Source: Adiantum capillus-veneris (lineage: Eukaryota > Streptophyta > Polypodiopsida > Polypodiales > Pteridaceae). From it: DNA of 64,000 bases. The first letter of the stretch is position 1, and each line of letters begins with the position of its first letter. Shown piece by piece: positions 11,414 through 23,383 of the stretch. The notes under the pieces were generated by a model that was not told the DNA's origin, ran no database searches, and was given only the letters and a program-made list of their open reading frames with translations. The translations under genes and the position numbers were made by a program. Location: NCBI GenBank assembly GCA_014529385.2, contig CM043968.1, positions 132,132,018 to 132,196,017 of the forward strand. The letters run 5' to 3'.

Positions 11414-12176
11414 GGTAACGATCACGCACCGATTCAATTCATGGTGACACAACAGTATGTGTATGCGATTCGCATGTAAGATTCAAAACTGCTACAAATT
11501 TTATTTTTGAGCGTTGATTCTTGTTAACTGTGGTTGTTTTGTGTTAAGAAGAATATGATCAGTGTTTTATGTGGCGTTAATTTTTAATCAATCTAATCGT
11601 TGATTACGTTTTCTTGTTGATGACACCCTGAACTTCATTTCAATTTTTCTTGCTGTTCTGCTCAAAATTTGGAGAAAAGGGAAAAGCACAATGGAGCGTA
11701 GCACAATGGAACTTTTCATTCAAAACTTGTTCGTCTCCTTGAGCTCTTCGATTTGAGTTCTAGGTTTGCGTCAATCGGAGTTCGCAGCAGAAAGTTATGC
11801 TGTTTTTACTGCAATTGAGCTTGATGCAGCTTTCTTCGTCCTACTTCTTCGTGAAGCGTCCGCGATCGTTTTTCTTGTTTTCGTGTTAACTTTTTCGAGA
11901 AGATTTAGCTTTTTGCTATTCGTATTGTGGCCGTCAATCCTGCGTCTCACGTCACTCTATTTTGAGGACTCGTTTATTATTAACGTCTCCTTTATCCTGC
12001 CTTTTTTGGGTAACGTCTCTCACATCTTTGGACGTTCCTTGAGCATACTTCTTACGTTTATCGTTGACAGAACACAGTACTCATATCTCTCTCGTTCTCA
12101 ATTGCGGCCTTCACAATATATGGTGTGCAGATTCTGCGATCTTATCTTATACGTCTTCTCACAACAAGATATAGCT

Positions 12177-13065
12177 ATGAATATTCTCGTCAACGGCTTT
12201 CCTTCTGGCCAACGTTCTGTTCCTCCTTTCCAAGGTCAAGGGTTTTCAGGCTGGAAAGCAAAGACGTTGTTAATTCTTGAAGGCGATGAACTCTCCGATG
12301 TTGTTCTTGGAAATCGTGTTTGTCCGCCTCAGCCTGTTGATACGGATAATGATAACGTGCTTATCACTGAAGGACCTATATTTGAAGATTGGAATGTTGC
12401 CTATATGAATTGGCAATGACATGATAAAGCAGCTCGTCGGTATATTCTTTCTACTCTTACGGATTCCCTTTTGCTTGATATGTATGAACTGCCTACTTCC
12501 CACGACGTATGGAAGTACCTTATTGCAAACTTTCAGAAGAAATCTGTTACAGAAATACTTTATTTGAGAGGGTTTCTTAACAAGTTACAATATGAAGTTG
12601 GTACTTCCATGACGGGACATATTGAAGTTGGTACTTCCATGACGGGACATATTGAATCTTTCAAATCTATTATTAATCAACTTGCTGCTACCGATGATCC
12701 TGTTCCACAAAAGCAACTGATTACACTTCTCCTTGATACGGTGAAGGACTCTTATTATGATAACATTATTACGATTCTCTCTAATAAAGATGGTCTTGAT
12801 TTCGACCAAGCCTGCATGTCTTTAATTGAATACTCTCAACGTCAAGAACGTCGGAATGTTGGTCACGATACAGCTATCATTTCACAAGAGGATATTGAGT
12901 CACAATAGATGGAATGTGCTTTTTATGCTCGAAGATGTCCATTTCAATGAGGAAACCGCAGAGGTGGCCGTCGCGGTAATATTTTCTCTCGTTTCAAATT
13001 TCCTAATAAGCAATGTTCTTACTGCAACAGAAATGGCCATACTGAAGATGATTGTTGGCACGTCA
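12177..13065 (+). pseudogene. Copia gag with CCHC zinc knuckle
   Basis: Gag probably starts at the ATG at 12177 (MNILVNGFPSGQ), in frame with a longer open stretch from 11766 that is mostly leader. It runs through the capsid-like part FSGWKAKTLLIL and, after a TGA at 12417, VWKYLIANFQKKS and YLRGFLNKLQYE. A CCHC knuckle is readable near 13005-13062 (CSYCNRNGHTEDDCW) in a shifted frame. A 30-bp in-frame tandem duplication (12597-12656) repeats EVGTSMTGHI. One stop and at least one frameshift break it. Confidence 0.88.
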
Positions 13066-13161
13066 GTATGATGAAGAACACAATATTACCACAAAACAAC
13101 CACGTTTATCTAGAGACTCTTCTTCAGTGAATATTGTGGACGATTTGATCATCCCACTCAT

Positions 13162-13540
13162 ATGTGCTATAAGCGTCGATTCGACACAGATCAGAATAGA
13201 GCATATGCTACTGAACATCGAAATAACATTGTACCAAAAACAAGCTGCGTCCTATGTTCAGTTGCTCTAAATAGAATACTTCATGTACGTGATGGATCAC
13301 TTTTTATTGTCGATTCTGGTGCTACAAGAAATATTACATATCAGTCTAAGTGGCTCCATAACTATCATCCACTGCCTGTTCAACGTGTTGTTTATCTTGC
13401 TGATGATACTACTTGTCAAGTAAAGGGTATTGGCGACTTATATCTTGGTACCTTATCTTCTTCCACTAGAATTTTGCGAGGAGTATTACATGTACCAGAT
13501 CTTCACGTAATCTTCTTTTAGTTGCTAGACTTGTTGATCT
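13162..13540 (+). pseudogene. Copia aspartic protease
   Basis: The frame 13162-13521 holds FIVDSGATRNIT, the retropepsin active-site motif D-S-G, followed by the usual downstream region with GVLHVPDLH near its end. After the stop at about 13521 the GAG-pre-integrase part (LLVARLVDLGL) is still readable to ~13600. The integrase core that should follow is missing. Confidence 0.88.
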
Positions 13541-13589
13541 TGGTCTGTTTGTTGGATTTGATCAATGCTGTAAGATGTATGCTGATTCA

Positions 13590-15684
13590 TTCTGACAGCA
13601 GCATTTATTCAGAATTATCTTCCTACTACTGCACCCTCTAGTAAGATACCCGTCACAGCATGGACAGGTGACATTCCTTCTGTATCTAATTTTCGAACCT
13701 TTGGATGTATTGCTTATATTCATGTTCCCAAAGAAACATGAACAAAGTTGATGCTCCTCGTCTTAAAGTTATTTTTATTGGATATTCTGACACTTCCAAA
13801 GGCTACAAATTCTATGATCCTTCCTTCAAGAAAGTAATTGTGAATCCTGATGCTACTTTTAACGAACAGCTTATGGGAGGCTCATGGTCCATGGATGATT
13901 CTGATGATACTAAATCATTGCTTCAGGCTTTTCCATTTCTTTCAGAAGATGAAAGTTTTTCTATAGAGCAACTTTCCTCTTCACAACCATCCATTCCAAA
14001 TGTTGCCAATGATGATATTGATATTTTTGTTGATCTGCCTATTGATTTTGAACATGGCTCATGTCATGTTTATGATGACGATCTTGTTGATAATGCTTTT
14101 TCTACTTTGAAGATCCCGTTACCTATGATGAAGCTATCTCTTCACCACAAAAGGATCAATGGCAAGAGTCTATGGAAGCAGACGATTCTCTTATCTCTAA
14201 AGGTACATGGATACTAACTGAATTACCTCCTGGTCGTACAAATATTAAATGTAAGTGGGTGTATAAGACAAAAGTAAAAGCAGATGGATCTTTTGACAAG
14301 TTCAAGGCGCGTTTAGTTGCAAAAGGTTACTCCCAAGTAGCTGGTGTTGATTATCAAGAGACTTTTTCACCAGTTGTTCGCATCACAAGTGTTCGAGTTT
14401 TATTGGCATTTGTTGTTCAATTTGATTTAGAAGCTCATCAAATGGATGTGCGAACTGCTTTTCTTAATGGTGACTTGGAAGAGGAAATTTATATGGAACA
14501 ACCAGAAGGGTTTGTTATTCTAGGTAAATAAGACCTTGTTGCTCAACTCCATAAGGCACTATATGGTCTCAAATAAGCTTTGCGAGCCTGGTATATAAAA
14601 TTTGATCCTTTTCTCACCTCTTAAGGATTCATCTCTTGCTCGTCAGACCCCAACTTATACATAAAACTCCAAGGTAGCAGTTTTGTGATTCTTGCTCTTT
14701 ATGTGGATGATACGATCCTTGTTTCCAATGATTTGGGATTTCTTCAGCAAGTGAAAATTTATTTTCTTCTGCATTTGATATGGTGGATCTTGGAGAGATT
14801 CACTCTTGTCTTGGCATTCAAATCCAAAGGAACCGTACAAAAGGTATTTTATTCCTTCGACAGTCAAAGTTTATTGTAGATACTATTCAAAGAATTGGTA
14901 TCGAATCTGCACATTCAGCCAACACACCTTGTCTTACGAGCTCTACGAAGAACACTTCTGACAATGGAGGTCAACTTGTCACAAATCAACCTTATGCTAA
15001 CTTGATTGGATGTTTTCAGTTTGTTGGCATGAACACTCGTCCTGATATTCTATTTGTTGTTATCTTGGACAACATCTTGCATGTCCTTCTCTTAAGCATT
15101 GGTCTACTGCAAAGTGTGTATTGAAATACTTGAAAGGCACTACAGATTTTGGTTTAGTCTATCGACGACAACTCACATCGGATTCTATGCAATCTCTTTT
15201 TCTTTTGGGTTACACAGATGCGGACTGGGCAAGCTCACATTTATCTATGCAATCTACTAGTGGAAATTTCTTCTTTATAAATGGTTGTCTTGTTTCTTGT
15301 ACCAGCAAGAAAAAACGTTGTGTTGCAGTTTCTACGACTGAGTCAGAATATGTTGCGGAATCACTTGCAGCTCGTGAGTTGATTTGGATTCGACAAATAC
15401 TGGTTGATATTGGTCACTCTCCTCTTTCTAGCACACCCTTGCGGTGTGACAACCAAAGTGCTATTAGTCTTGCAAAAGACTATGTTCAACATAATAAGTC
15501 AAAGCACATTGTTGTCCATTATCATTATGTCAGGTATGAAGTACGCAAAGGAACCATTATGGTTGAACACTGTCCAAGTGACCAGATGATTGTAGACATT
15601 TTGACCAAAGGCCTCAATGAGTCACGTTTCATCCTCTTGCACTCGGAGCTTGGAGTTGCTTCGGCCTCACTCTTTCTAGATTAG
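13590..15684 (+). pseudogene. Copia integrase remnant, reverse transcriptase and RNase H
   Basis: Only the C-terminal end of the integrase remains (FRTFGCIAYIHV and FIGYSDTSKGYKFY near 13690-13820), so the catalytic core was deleted at about 13590. RT follows: KCKWVYKTKVKADG, KARLVAKGYSQ, then the motif A equivalent MDVRTAFLNGDLEEEIYM near 14445-14495, and the catalytic YVDD near 14700 in another frame. RNase H at 15121-15684 has YTDADWA, TTESEYVAESLAARELIW, CDNQSAISLAKD and DILTKGL. Stops and frame changes occur near 14530, 14570, 14880 and 15115. Confidence 0.92.
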
Positions 15685-15932
15685 CTTCTTTGCTATTGTA
15701 ATAGCTTTGTACATATGACATTGTAATCTTTTAGGTACCATGCACTATGCACACTTCACATTTGCACATTGTGATATCTAAGTCACTTGAATATTTGTAC
15801 ATAGATGCACAATTCACTTTCACATCATCACCGTTGGTTCATATTTTCACATTGTATAGGGGCTTGGGTTTTTCCCTTGAACTCCCCAAGGGTTTTTTAA
15901 TCCAAAACTAGAGACCTTTGTTTGACTGGGGG

Positions 15933-16079
15933 TTTTGGAGCTATATATGGCTCACTCTATTGAACTTGGTCTCACCTATATATTTGTATCTTGTCCTCAA
16001 TATGAATCAGTCTTTGGGAGCGTATATGGTGTGTCTCTTGTCTCGTCTCTCTCTCTCTCTTTCTCTCTACATCTCAACA
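15933..16079 (+). repeat. Copia 3' LTR
   Basis: 147 bp matching the 5' LTR, preceded by a G-rich polypurine-like tract (GACTGGGGG). Its first two bases are TT where the 5' LTR has TG, a point change at the terminus. It ends ACATCTCAACA, followed by target duplication CTGTA. Confidence 0.94.
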
Positions 16080-16080
16080 C

Positions 16081-17610
16081 TGTAGACAATCCATTGCTCT
16101 TCATAAAATTCAACTCCAAGGTGCTAAAGGAGAGCAATTGAGATCGTCCAAATGTTTGCATTTGCTTTAGGCTCCAAGTGCAACATTGAAAAATTACGAT
16201 TGATTTCTCATTGCAAATGACTAGTTTGACCCCGCCAAATAGTCGAGGGAGATTATTTAAAAAGGTAGTGCCTTGGTGTGCCACTAGGGGTGTACATCTC
16301 AAATGAGAAGGTGGGAGTGTAATGCCAAGGGCATACCCAAGGGAGGTCAAGGACTGCCAAGTGCCAATGGAGACAGGATCCTAGGGGCAAGGCCTGTAAA
16401 GGGAGGTTGGGCGGAGGATCAAGCCACGACAGTTCTTGGGTTTCTTACATTGGTAGCAAAGCTCGGTGGAGAAAGGAGCTATGGAGGAAGGGAGAAGATG
16501 CAGCTTTTGCATGATTTCTCTCTCCCTCTGTCTCTTTCTCTCTGGGCGAGATTGGGTCGTGGTCGTGGACAAGGGCATGGCCATGGGAAACTATTCCTGT
16601 AGAGCTAGGAGGAAGAAAGGCCGGAGAACACTGCGGGTAACAATCCTTGGAGGGGGGAGGGAGTGTTGTGGCGGTTACGCCGCTAGCGGATGCTGTAATA
16701 GCGAGAACTCAACCAACAAACAAGAATGTGAGACAAGGACGGAGCTTGACCCGCAGGTGCATGGAAACAAATAGGTGGGTGTCAAATCACCTACTCGACC
16801 TTCTAATGACAATCACTACCAAGGAAATCAAACCTAAGTTCTCAAATAAACAAATGACTGAAATCCATACTACGAAAAAATGCTATCCAAAACATGATCT
16901 AAACTCGTCGAATCAACCTCAAATTCAAAGGGGGTTCTCTACAGTAGGTAAGGACAATACCCTATGAATCTACAATACAATCTCAACCTACAACCACTCC
17001 GGGTGGTAAACACGTATGAAGATAGGCCAAAAAATACAGGTGACCGCATCTCGACTCCAATGGTACTAATGTGTAGCTCTACTCGCTGCGGTTCCATAGA
17101 TATATGGCACGCTCAATTCCGACACACAGGTAGGGAGAAAACTCACATGGAAGCTTGTGGGAGCTCACCTCGCGTAGAAGTCGAATGCGCGCACACTTGG
17201 TATCAGTGCGTAGCTCTTGCCGTTGCTAACACAATGGCAGTGTCGCTTCTCCAATGGTGGCTCCGTAGCTCGCATAGCAAGAGGATAAGACTCTCTCTCT
17301 CTCACTCTCTCTCAGACACAGTCACGGCGCTCAAAAACTCATCTTTTGATTAATGATAAGTCTCTCTTAGGTTTACAAAAATTGGCTCTTATACCTCAGC
17401 CTTGGAGGTGTGAAAACATCTCTAATCTAATTACATAAGTAGGTGAAACTACTTGGGTGATACAAACTGGAAACTCAATTGAGTCCCGCTAATTACAATG
17501 AATAGGCTCTGTGAAGAAAATGAAATGTCGGAAAGACATTTATTACAATAAGTTCTTACAACAATGTGAGTGTGAGCAAAAAATGTATAGGTGCGGTCCT
17601 CTGCTCAACA
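16081..17610 (-). repeat. LTR of element F, copy 1
   Basis: On the minus strand this begins TGTTGAGCAGAGGACC (17610), directly after the purine tract GGAGGGGGGGAG, and ends TTGTCTACA at 16081. It is 1530 bp with TGT...ACA ends. It contains GAGGTATAAGAGCC, a TATA-like promoter element, near 17385-17400. The orientation and the polypurine tract make it the 3' LTR of the minus-strand F element. It is nearly identical to 21805-23331. Confidence 0.75.
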
Positions 17611-17662
17611 CTCCCCCCCTCCGCGTTCATGTCATCCCTGACATGACATCCTTGCTTTGTCT

Positions 17663-20424
17663 TTAGTGGAGTCCCGTCGATTTCAGCATCTGAAGATGTG
17701 ACTCATATCTCAGGTTTCCAATGGTCAATGTAGTGCCGAATATCTTACTTTCATGAGTAAAGAAACTAATGTAGAATGCCTCCTCAAAGGCCTGCATGTG
17801 GAAACTAGGGATAAACATGATTCTATGATAAAAGAGGTGTAATACTTTTGAAGATGGCTGCAAGGCTAAATCATACATCATATCTGTGACTGTGTCGGCC
17901 GTTGACAACAATGTTGAGCTGGTAGCTTTATCCGGCGCGAACACTTCAATGCAAGCCAATAATGTTCTGCAAATCTTTTTGAGCATTTGACATGAAAGGT
18001 CAGGAGAGCTAGTAAAGATCTTAATGGTGCCCGTTAGGGTTTTCACCATGTAGGCCTTACTTATTCTCTCTCCCACCTTCGGTCCTGGCATCCTGGGGTA
18101 ATTAAGCCATTTCGGCTTCTTTGCTGTGATTTTGTCATGTTCTTGCCAGCTCCTGACTCATGGCACTGGACAGAATGTTGCATCTTCTCTAACTTCCTTG
18201 GGTGCCTCCACCAAATAGAGTGGGTAGGTGGGGTACATTGTCAACCACCCTTTCCTCCATCTTGGATGGGAGTCTACTATCTTCTTTGATTCCTCCTCTT
18301 TTGTGATGTCGCCTTCGTATAGAGTGACATACTGCTCTTCTTCTATCCTTTTCTTTGTTTTCAGCACTTCAAACTTTAGTAGAGAAGGGGGCAATGTAGG
18401 TTGCATCCACTGTTCTTGTAGCACCTTAGTATCCAACCCTTGAAGTCCAATGGAGAACAGGAGTCTTCTTTCCATCTCCATGGCCGCCTTTGCACTCTCC
18501 TCTGTTGCCTTCTCTATCTGCTCGTGCAATCTTTTTTCCTCCTCCTCGGTAAGTCTTGATGTTGTGGCCTCTTCTTGTGCTGGGGCTAGATCCTCACTAG
18601 TTGTGGCTTCCCCAGTCTCTGGAAGCTCCACGGCTGCCCCACCTGTTTCTTCTTGTTGATCCTCTGTATCTTTTATCACTTTGTCTTGCAGATCTTGGAG
18701 CTGCTTTCGGAGGGCCTCATTCTCCGCTCTCAGTGCTTGGGTCTCTGATGTAAGTCGTTCTTCTACAGCCAATGAGCCCTCCGCAATGTGCAATCTCTGC
18801 ACTTGCTCTAGCCGCAAATCTCTTTGCAAACTCCGGATTTGATCTTCCAGACCGGGTACTATTGCTCCTTCTGGCTCTACTCCTGCTCTGCTAGCTCTTG
18901 GTGTGGATTCAAGCCTTAGGATTGTTCTCTCCTGTAGCTCCATCCTTTCTCGTAGCTCAATGAGCTCATCCTTTGTAGCTTCCAATTCATCATTAATTGT
19001 TTCTTTGGCTTCTTGTGCACTGGCCACCTCTCTTGAAGCATCAACAAGTTGGAGGATTAGTCCATCTCTTTCATTTTCTGCTTCCAAGAGAGATGCCTTG
19101 AGGTACTCTGATTCTTTTAGTGAACTCTCATATTTGTTTCCAGCTCATCTTCTCTCTTTTCCACTTCTTTTGCTGTCCCTCATTGTCTTTGACCGGGCTT
19201 TGATCTGCTGCAATATTTGATGCACTTTCTGGATATCTCTTTCATCCTCATCTTCAAGCTCATCCTCCTCTTCTAGCTCATCCTCCGCCTTCTCAAGTAC
19301 CAACCTCCGCTATTTGTCAAATCGATTCTTGGTCCTCCTCTCCGTTCCTCTCTGTTTTTCCAGTGTTAAGGCAATGCCATACAAAACTTTGAGGGCCTCT
19401 TCTTGAGTATATCCTGTGTCTATTAGAGCATCATATTGCTCTTTCTTCTCTTGAGTTGGATCCGTTGCCTTCTCCTCTTGCTGTATTTACGGCTTTTCTA
19501 GCACATCCACCTCAACTTCAGTAGTCCTTTCCTCCACTATCTTTTCCTCTCCTTCATGACTAGACTCTTCTACCTTCCCCTTTCCCTTGTCACCTCCTTT
19601 TAATTCAGCTTTAAGGTGCTGAACTTCTGCTTCGGTGTATGGCTCTACTGGTTGCTGCTCCAATATAGCTTTTGATTCTTCATAAGCCTTGATATATTGA
19701 TCGTACTGATCAATATTTGGTCTTGTTGAGCTGGCTCCAACTTTAGTTGGGTCTGGTACCCACTTTTTCTCAAAATCTCCTTTTAAGGCTCCCTCGGTTC
19801 TAAACTGTTCAATCAGCCTCTCCATTCTGGCAGCTTTCTGGCTCTTAGTTTTCTTGGGAGCGGGTTTCTTCTTGGTCTTCTTCTTGAGGGGCTCGTCTTC
19901 TTCTTCTTTTGGCTCAAAAACAATCTCTAGCTTCCGCCTTGCCCTTGTTGACACTCTCTTGGTGACCTCTGGCTGTTTTACATCTTCATCTATCTCTTTT
20001 AGCCATTGGTTTTGCGAGGGAGCCTTTGGCCACTGGTCCCTTGCTCCGATAGCTTCATAAGCTATCTTAGTCAACACTTCGGCTCCCCCAATGTACTTTG
20101 GCTTCTCTTTTTGCAAAGCAATTACTTGCTTATGAATGTGCTGAGCATAATTGACTTCTTTCGGGATGTTGCTCTTTATTGCCCAAGTGATGGTTGTGGC
20201 AATGGCATGTGGTGGTGTGGTATACTTCTGTGGTCTTTTACTGCATATGTGTAAAATTTGGTTGTAGAGCCGGCAAAGCTTTGCCGCTTTCGGATCTACC
20301 AGGTCTTCATAGGTGGGATTTTTCTTCTTTGGCCCATACACTTCTATGGATTCTCTTCTTTCTTTGACTGAGCATCCTTTGTTGTGCAGCTTCAGAGCAT
20401 CTGCAATGAGCTGAGGAGTTAGTG
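17663..20424 (-). pseudogene. Element F ORF, copy 1: long coiled-coil protein, truncated
   Basis: Open frames at 20479-19487, 19087-18158 and 18091-17663 are pieces of one protein. It begins with a globular part (from TPQLIADALKL to about GGAEVLTKIAYEA), then a basic KKKTKKKPAPKK stretch. A glutamate-rich part follows, then long heptad-type coiled coil (about 19087-18500), and a C-terminal globular part ending LQMLKSTGLH. There is no CCHC knuckle, protease, RT or integrase. The first ~20 codons of the 20479 frame are not original: they come from the duplication junction. A TAA at 19487 replaces a codon that is intact in copy 2. Function unknown; a gag-like role is inference from the LTR context. 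Confidence 0.75.
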
Positions 20425-20585
20425 GCGCATGGAGAGCATGACCTATAGTCTCTGTAACATGCACTAGTATTCTGAGCAATATTGATCTGCAGCCTTTGAA
20501 AGAAGCGGCACTCGGCGCAGATGGGCAAGCAAGCTTCTCTTCACCTTAGCAATGGCACTAGCAACCATCCCAACCCCTTTGTTTG

Positions 20586-20689
<104 letters not shown>

Positions 20690-21062
20690 TGGTCCCGAGT
20701 GCAGTGCATGCAAGGGCTCGGAAGAGAAGTTTCTTGCGCTGCGAGTAATACATTTTGCCTGCTATTGTTATCCTCGTCTCCGACGTTCTGGCTAAGTCCA
20801 GCTCCAGTTTTCTCGCTTAACTAGGATTTGAAAGGTGCGTTAAACCTGGTCTCACCGTCTCCCACCTTTGCGACCTCGCTTCTTCTTTGGCAACCCCAGC
20901 ATCAATCTCTTTAGCCACTAGCAAAAGCATCATCAAATCTTTTATTGTGGCCCACAATTATATACCTCCCATGTTCATCATTGGGAACATTCCAACACCC
21001 TTACTACCAAGTTTATAGCTACAAGGCTTGTTCCATCCTAAACAAAAGTAATCATCCACCAT

Positions 21063-21316
21063 TAACCCAAGAAACGTAGCTTAGTTGGTGAGACCTTTGT
21101 GATGTAACCCCAAGGTTCAGGGTTCGAGGCTCATGGGTTGCGTTCTCTTGGGTGTATTCTCCTCCCCTATTGGGGGGGGGGGGGGGGGGTTCGCATGGTT
21201 GTCCCTCGAGGGTGTAATTTATAGCAATGTATAGTTGTAAATCTATGAGATATGTATAGTTTCTCCCTACTACCTTCCCCGCGTCGATGGTAAAAAAGAA
21301 ATAATAATAATAAAAT
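21063..21316 (+). mobile_element. tRNA-derived SINE, copy 2
   Basis: Same SINE as in copy 1, with the A box closer to a tRNA (TAGCTTAGTTGG, 21078-21089) and B box GGTTCGAGGCT (21121-21131). A poly-G run sits in the body and the tail is AATAATAATAATAAAAT. Target duplication AATCATCCACCAT / AATCATCCATCAT (21050-21062 and 21317-21329) differs at one base. Confidence 0.87.
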
Positions 21317-21804
21317 AATCATCCATCATCTACATGGATTCATCAAAACAAGATCAATATATAACAACAATTGACATTGAGTACGAAAATTTCACCAAGC
21401 AAGAGTGCATGCTCCTTCAACTCAACCTAAAAAAGGTGTATGATAGAAATTCATGGTCATACATTAAAGCTTTTCACGAATGCATTGGGCTTTGACCCAA
21501 AATGTACTTGATAGTGCACACCCTAGGGGAGGGTAGCTGCTATGAGTTAGCTCCTTGTTTACAACAGGGTCATGTGAACATTTGAAGCAAAGAGCGTCAA
21601 GTACATCCGCGGTGCCACCGCAGGCTGCAGAGACAGCAGAGATAGTCAACCTTGCTTCACCTTAGATTTAGCAAGGCTACCTGCTTGCCCTACTACTCTT
21701 CGTAATTGATTCACATTCACTTGTGACATCTCAAGGACAATGATGAGATAGGGGAGATTCAAGGTCTCTCACTACCATGGGGCAAACAAGCGTTTAAAAT
21801 TAAC

Positions 21805-23331
21805 TGTAGACAATCCATTGCTCTTCATAAAATTCTACTCCAAGGTGCTAAAGGAGAGCACTTGAGTTCGTCCAAATGTTTGCATTTGTTTGAGGCTCTA
21901 AGTGAAACATTGAAAAATTACGATTGATTTCTCATTGCAAATGACTAGTTTGACCCCGCCAAATAGTCGAGGGAGATTATTTCAAAAGGTAGTGCCTTGG
22001 TGTGCCACTAGGGGTGGACATCTCAAATGAGAAGGTGGGAGTGTAATGCCAAGGGCATACCCAAGGGAGGTCAAGGACCGCCGAGTGGCCAATGGAGACG
22101 AGATCCTAGGGGCAAGGCTTGTAAAAGGAGGTTGGGCAGAGGATCAAGCCACGATAGTTCTCGGGTTTCTTACATTGGTAGCAAAGCTCGGTGGAGAAAG
22201 GAGCTATGGAGGAAGGCAGAAGATGTAGATTTTGCATGAATTTGCATGCATGATTTCTCTCTCCCTTTGTCTCTTTCTCTTTGGGCGAGATTGGGTCGTG
22301 GACAAGGGCATGGCCATGGGCAACTGTCCCTGTAGAGCCAGGAGAAAGAAAGGACGGAGAACACTGCGGGTAACAATCCTTGGAGGGGGGAGGGTGTGTT
22401 CTGGCGGTTACGCCGCTAGCGGATGCTGTAATAGCGAGAACTCAACCAATAAACAAGAATTTCAGACGAGGACGGAGCTTGACCCGTAGGTCCATGGAAA
22501 CAAATAGGTGGGTGTCAAATCACCTACTCGACCTTCTAATGACAATCACTACCAAGGAAATCAAACCTAAGTTCTCAAATAAACAAATGACTGAAATCCA
22601 TACTACGAACAAATGCTATCCAAAACATGATCTAAAGTCATCGAATCAGCCTCAAATTCAAAGGGGGTTCTCTACACTAGGTAAGGACAATACCCTATGA
22701 ATCTATAATACAATCTCAACCTGCAACCACTACGGGCAGTAAACGCGTATGAAGACAGGCCGAAAAATACAGGTGGCCGAATCGCGACTCCGATGGTACT
22801 CATGTGTAGCTCTACTTGCTGCGGTTCTATAGATATATGGCATGCTCAATTACGACACACAGATAGGGAGAAAACTTACATGGAAGCTCATGGGAGCTCA
22901 CTTGGCGTAGAAGTCGAATGCGTGCACACTTGGTATCATTGCGTAGCTCTCGCCGTTGCTAACACAATGGCAGTGTCGCTTCTCCAATGGTGGCCCATAG
23001 CTTACGTAGCAAGAGGATAAGACTCTCTCTCGGACACAGTCACGACGCTCAAAAACTCAATTTTTGATTAATGATAAGTCTCTCTTAGGTTTACAAAAAT
23101 TGGCTCTTATACCTCAGCCTTGGAGGTGTGAAAACATCTCTAATCTAATTACATAAGCAGGTGAAACTACTTGGGGAATACAAACTGGAAATTCAAATAT
23201 TGAGTCCCGCTAATTACAATGAATAGGCTCCGTGAAGACAATGAAATGTCGGAAAGACATTTATTACAATAAGTGTTTACAACAATATGAGTGTGAGCAA
23301 AACATGTATAGGTGTGGTCCTCCGCTCAACA
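21805..23331 (-). repeat. LTR of element F, copy 2
   Basis: Minus-strand LTR from TGTTGAGCGGAGGACC (23331) to TTGTCTACA (21805), 1527 bp, preceded by the purine tract GGAGGGGGGTAG. TATA-like GAGGTATAAGAGCC recurs near 23110. The adjoining 5 bp beyond the LTR (GTTAA) would be the target duplication, but the 5' LTR is not found, so it cannot be confirmed. Confidence 0.75.
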
Positions 23332-23383
23332 CTACCCCCCTCCGCGTTCATGTCGTCCCTGAGATGACATCCTTGCTTTGTCT

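Larger units (their letters stand above)
11252..16079 (+). mobile_element. Complete Ty1/copia element with ~150-bp LTRs
   Basis: A 4828-bp insertion bounded by LTRs of 150 bp (11252-11401) and 147 bp (15933-16079). It is flanked by the 5-bp target duplication CTGTA (11247-11251 and 16080-16084). The empty site is seen in duplication copy 2 near 21800, so the insertion followed the duplication. It lies at the tip of element F's LTR. The order gag, CCHC, protease, integrase remnant, RT, RNase H is that of Ty1/copia. The tiny LTRs and total length fit Ale/Retrofit-like lineages, but lineage placement is inference. Most of the integrase is deleted and several stops are present, so it is non-autonomous. 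Confidence 0.95.
9969..20424. repeat. Tandem duplication, copy 1 (interrupted by copia)
   Basis: Starts at TTAATGGCGCATGGAGAGC and ends after CAATGAGCTGAGGAG, where copy 2 begins with TTAGTGGCGCATGG. Without the 4833 bp of copia plus target duplication, copy 1 is about 5.6 kb; copy 2 is about 5.8 kb. Both copies hold, in order, a GA tract, a SINE, element F's LTR and element F's ORF. The junction at 20424 cuts the F reading frame, fusing it to unrelated codons, while copy 2 reads on into the true N-terminus. That pattern shows a tandem duplication, not two separate insertions. Confidence 0.88.

Noticed and set aside
17198-17209. PBS-like TGGTATCAGTGC on the plus strand (also near 22936)
   Set aside because: It lies inside element F's LTR, opposite in sense to the PPT and ORF, so it is probably a chance match.
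16303-17353. Plus-strand ORFs of about 100-130 residues, conserved in the second duplication copy
   Set aside because: They lie within the F LTR, lack motifs, and are conserved only because the DNA is duplicated.
18228-20254. Plus-strand ORFs opposite element F (for example 18450-18659, 19854-20060)
   Set aside because: Serine- and leucine-rich antisense shadows of the coiled-coil ORF.
21063-21150. Possible functional tRNA gene
   Set aside because: A and B boxes exist but acceptor and anticodon stems do not pair convincingly, and a tail and target duplications mark it as a SINE.
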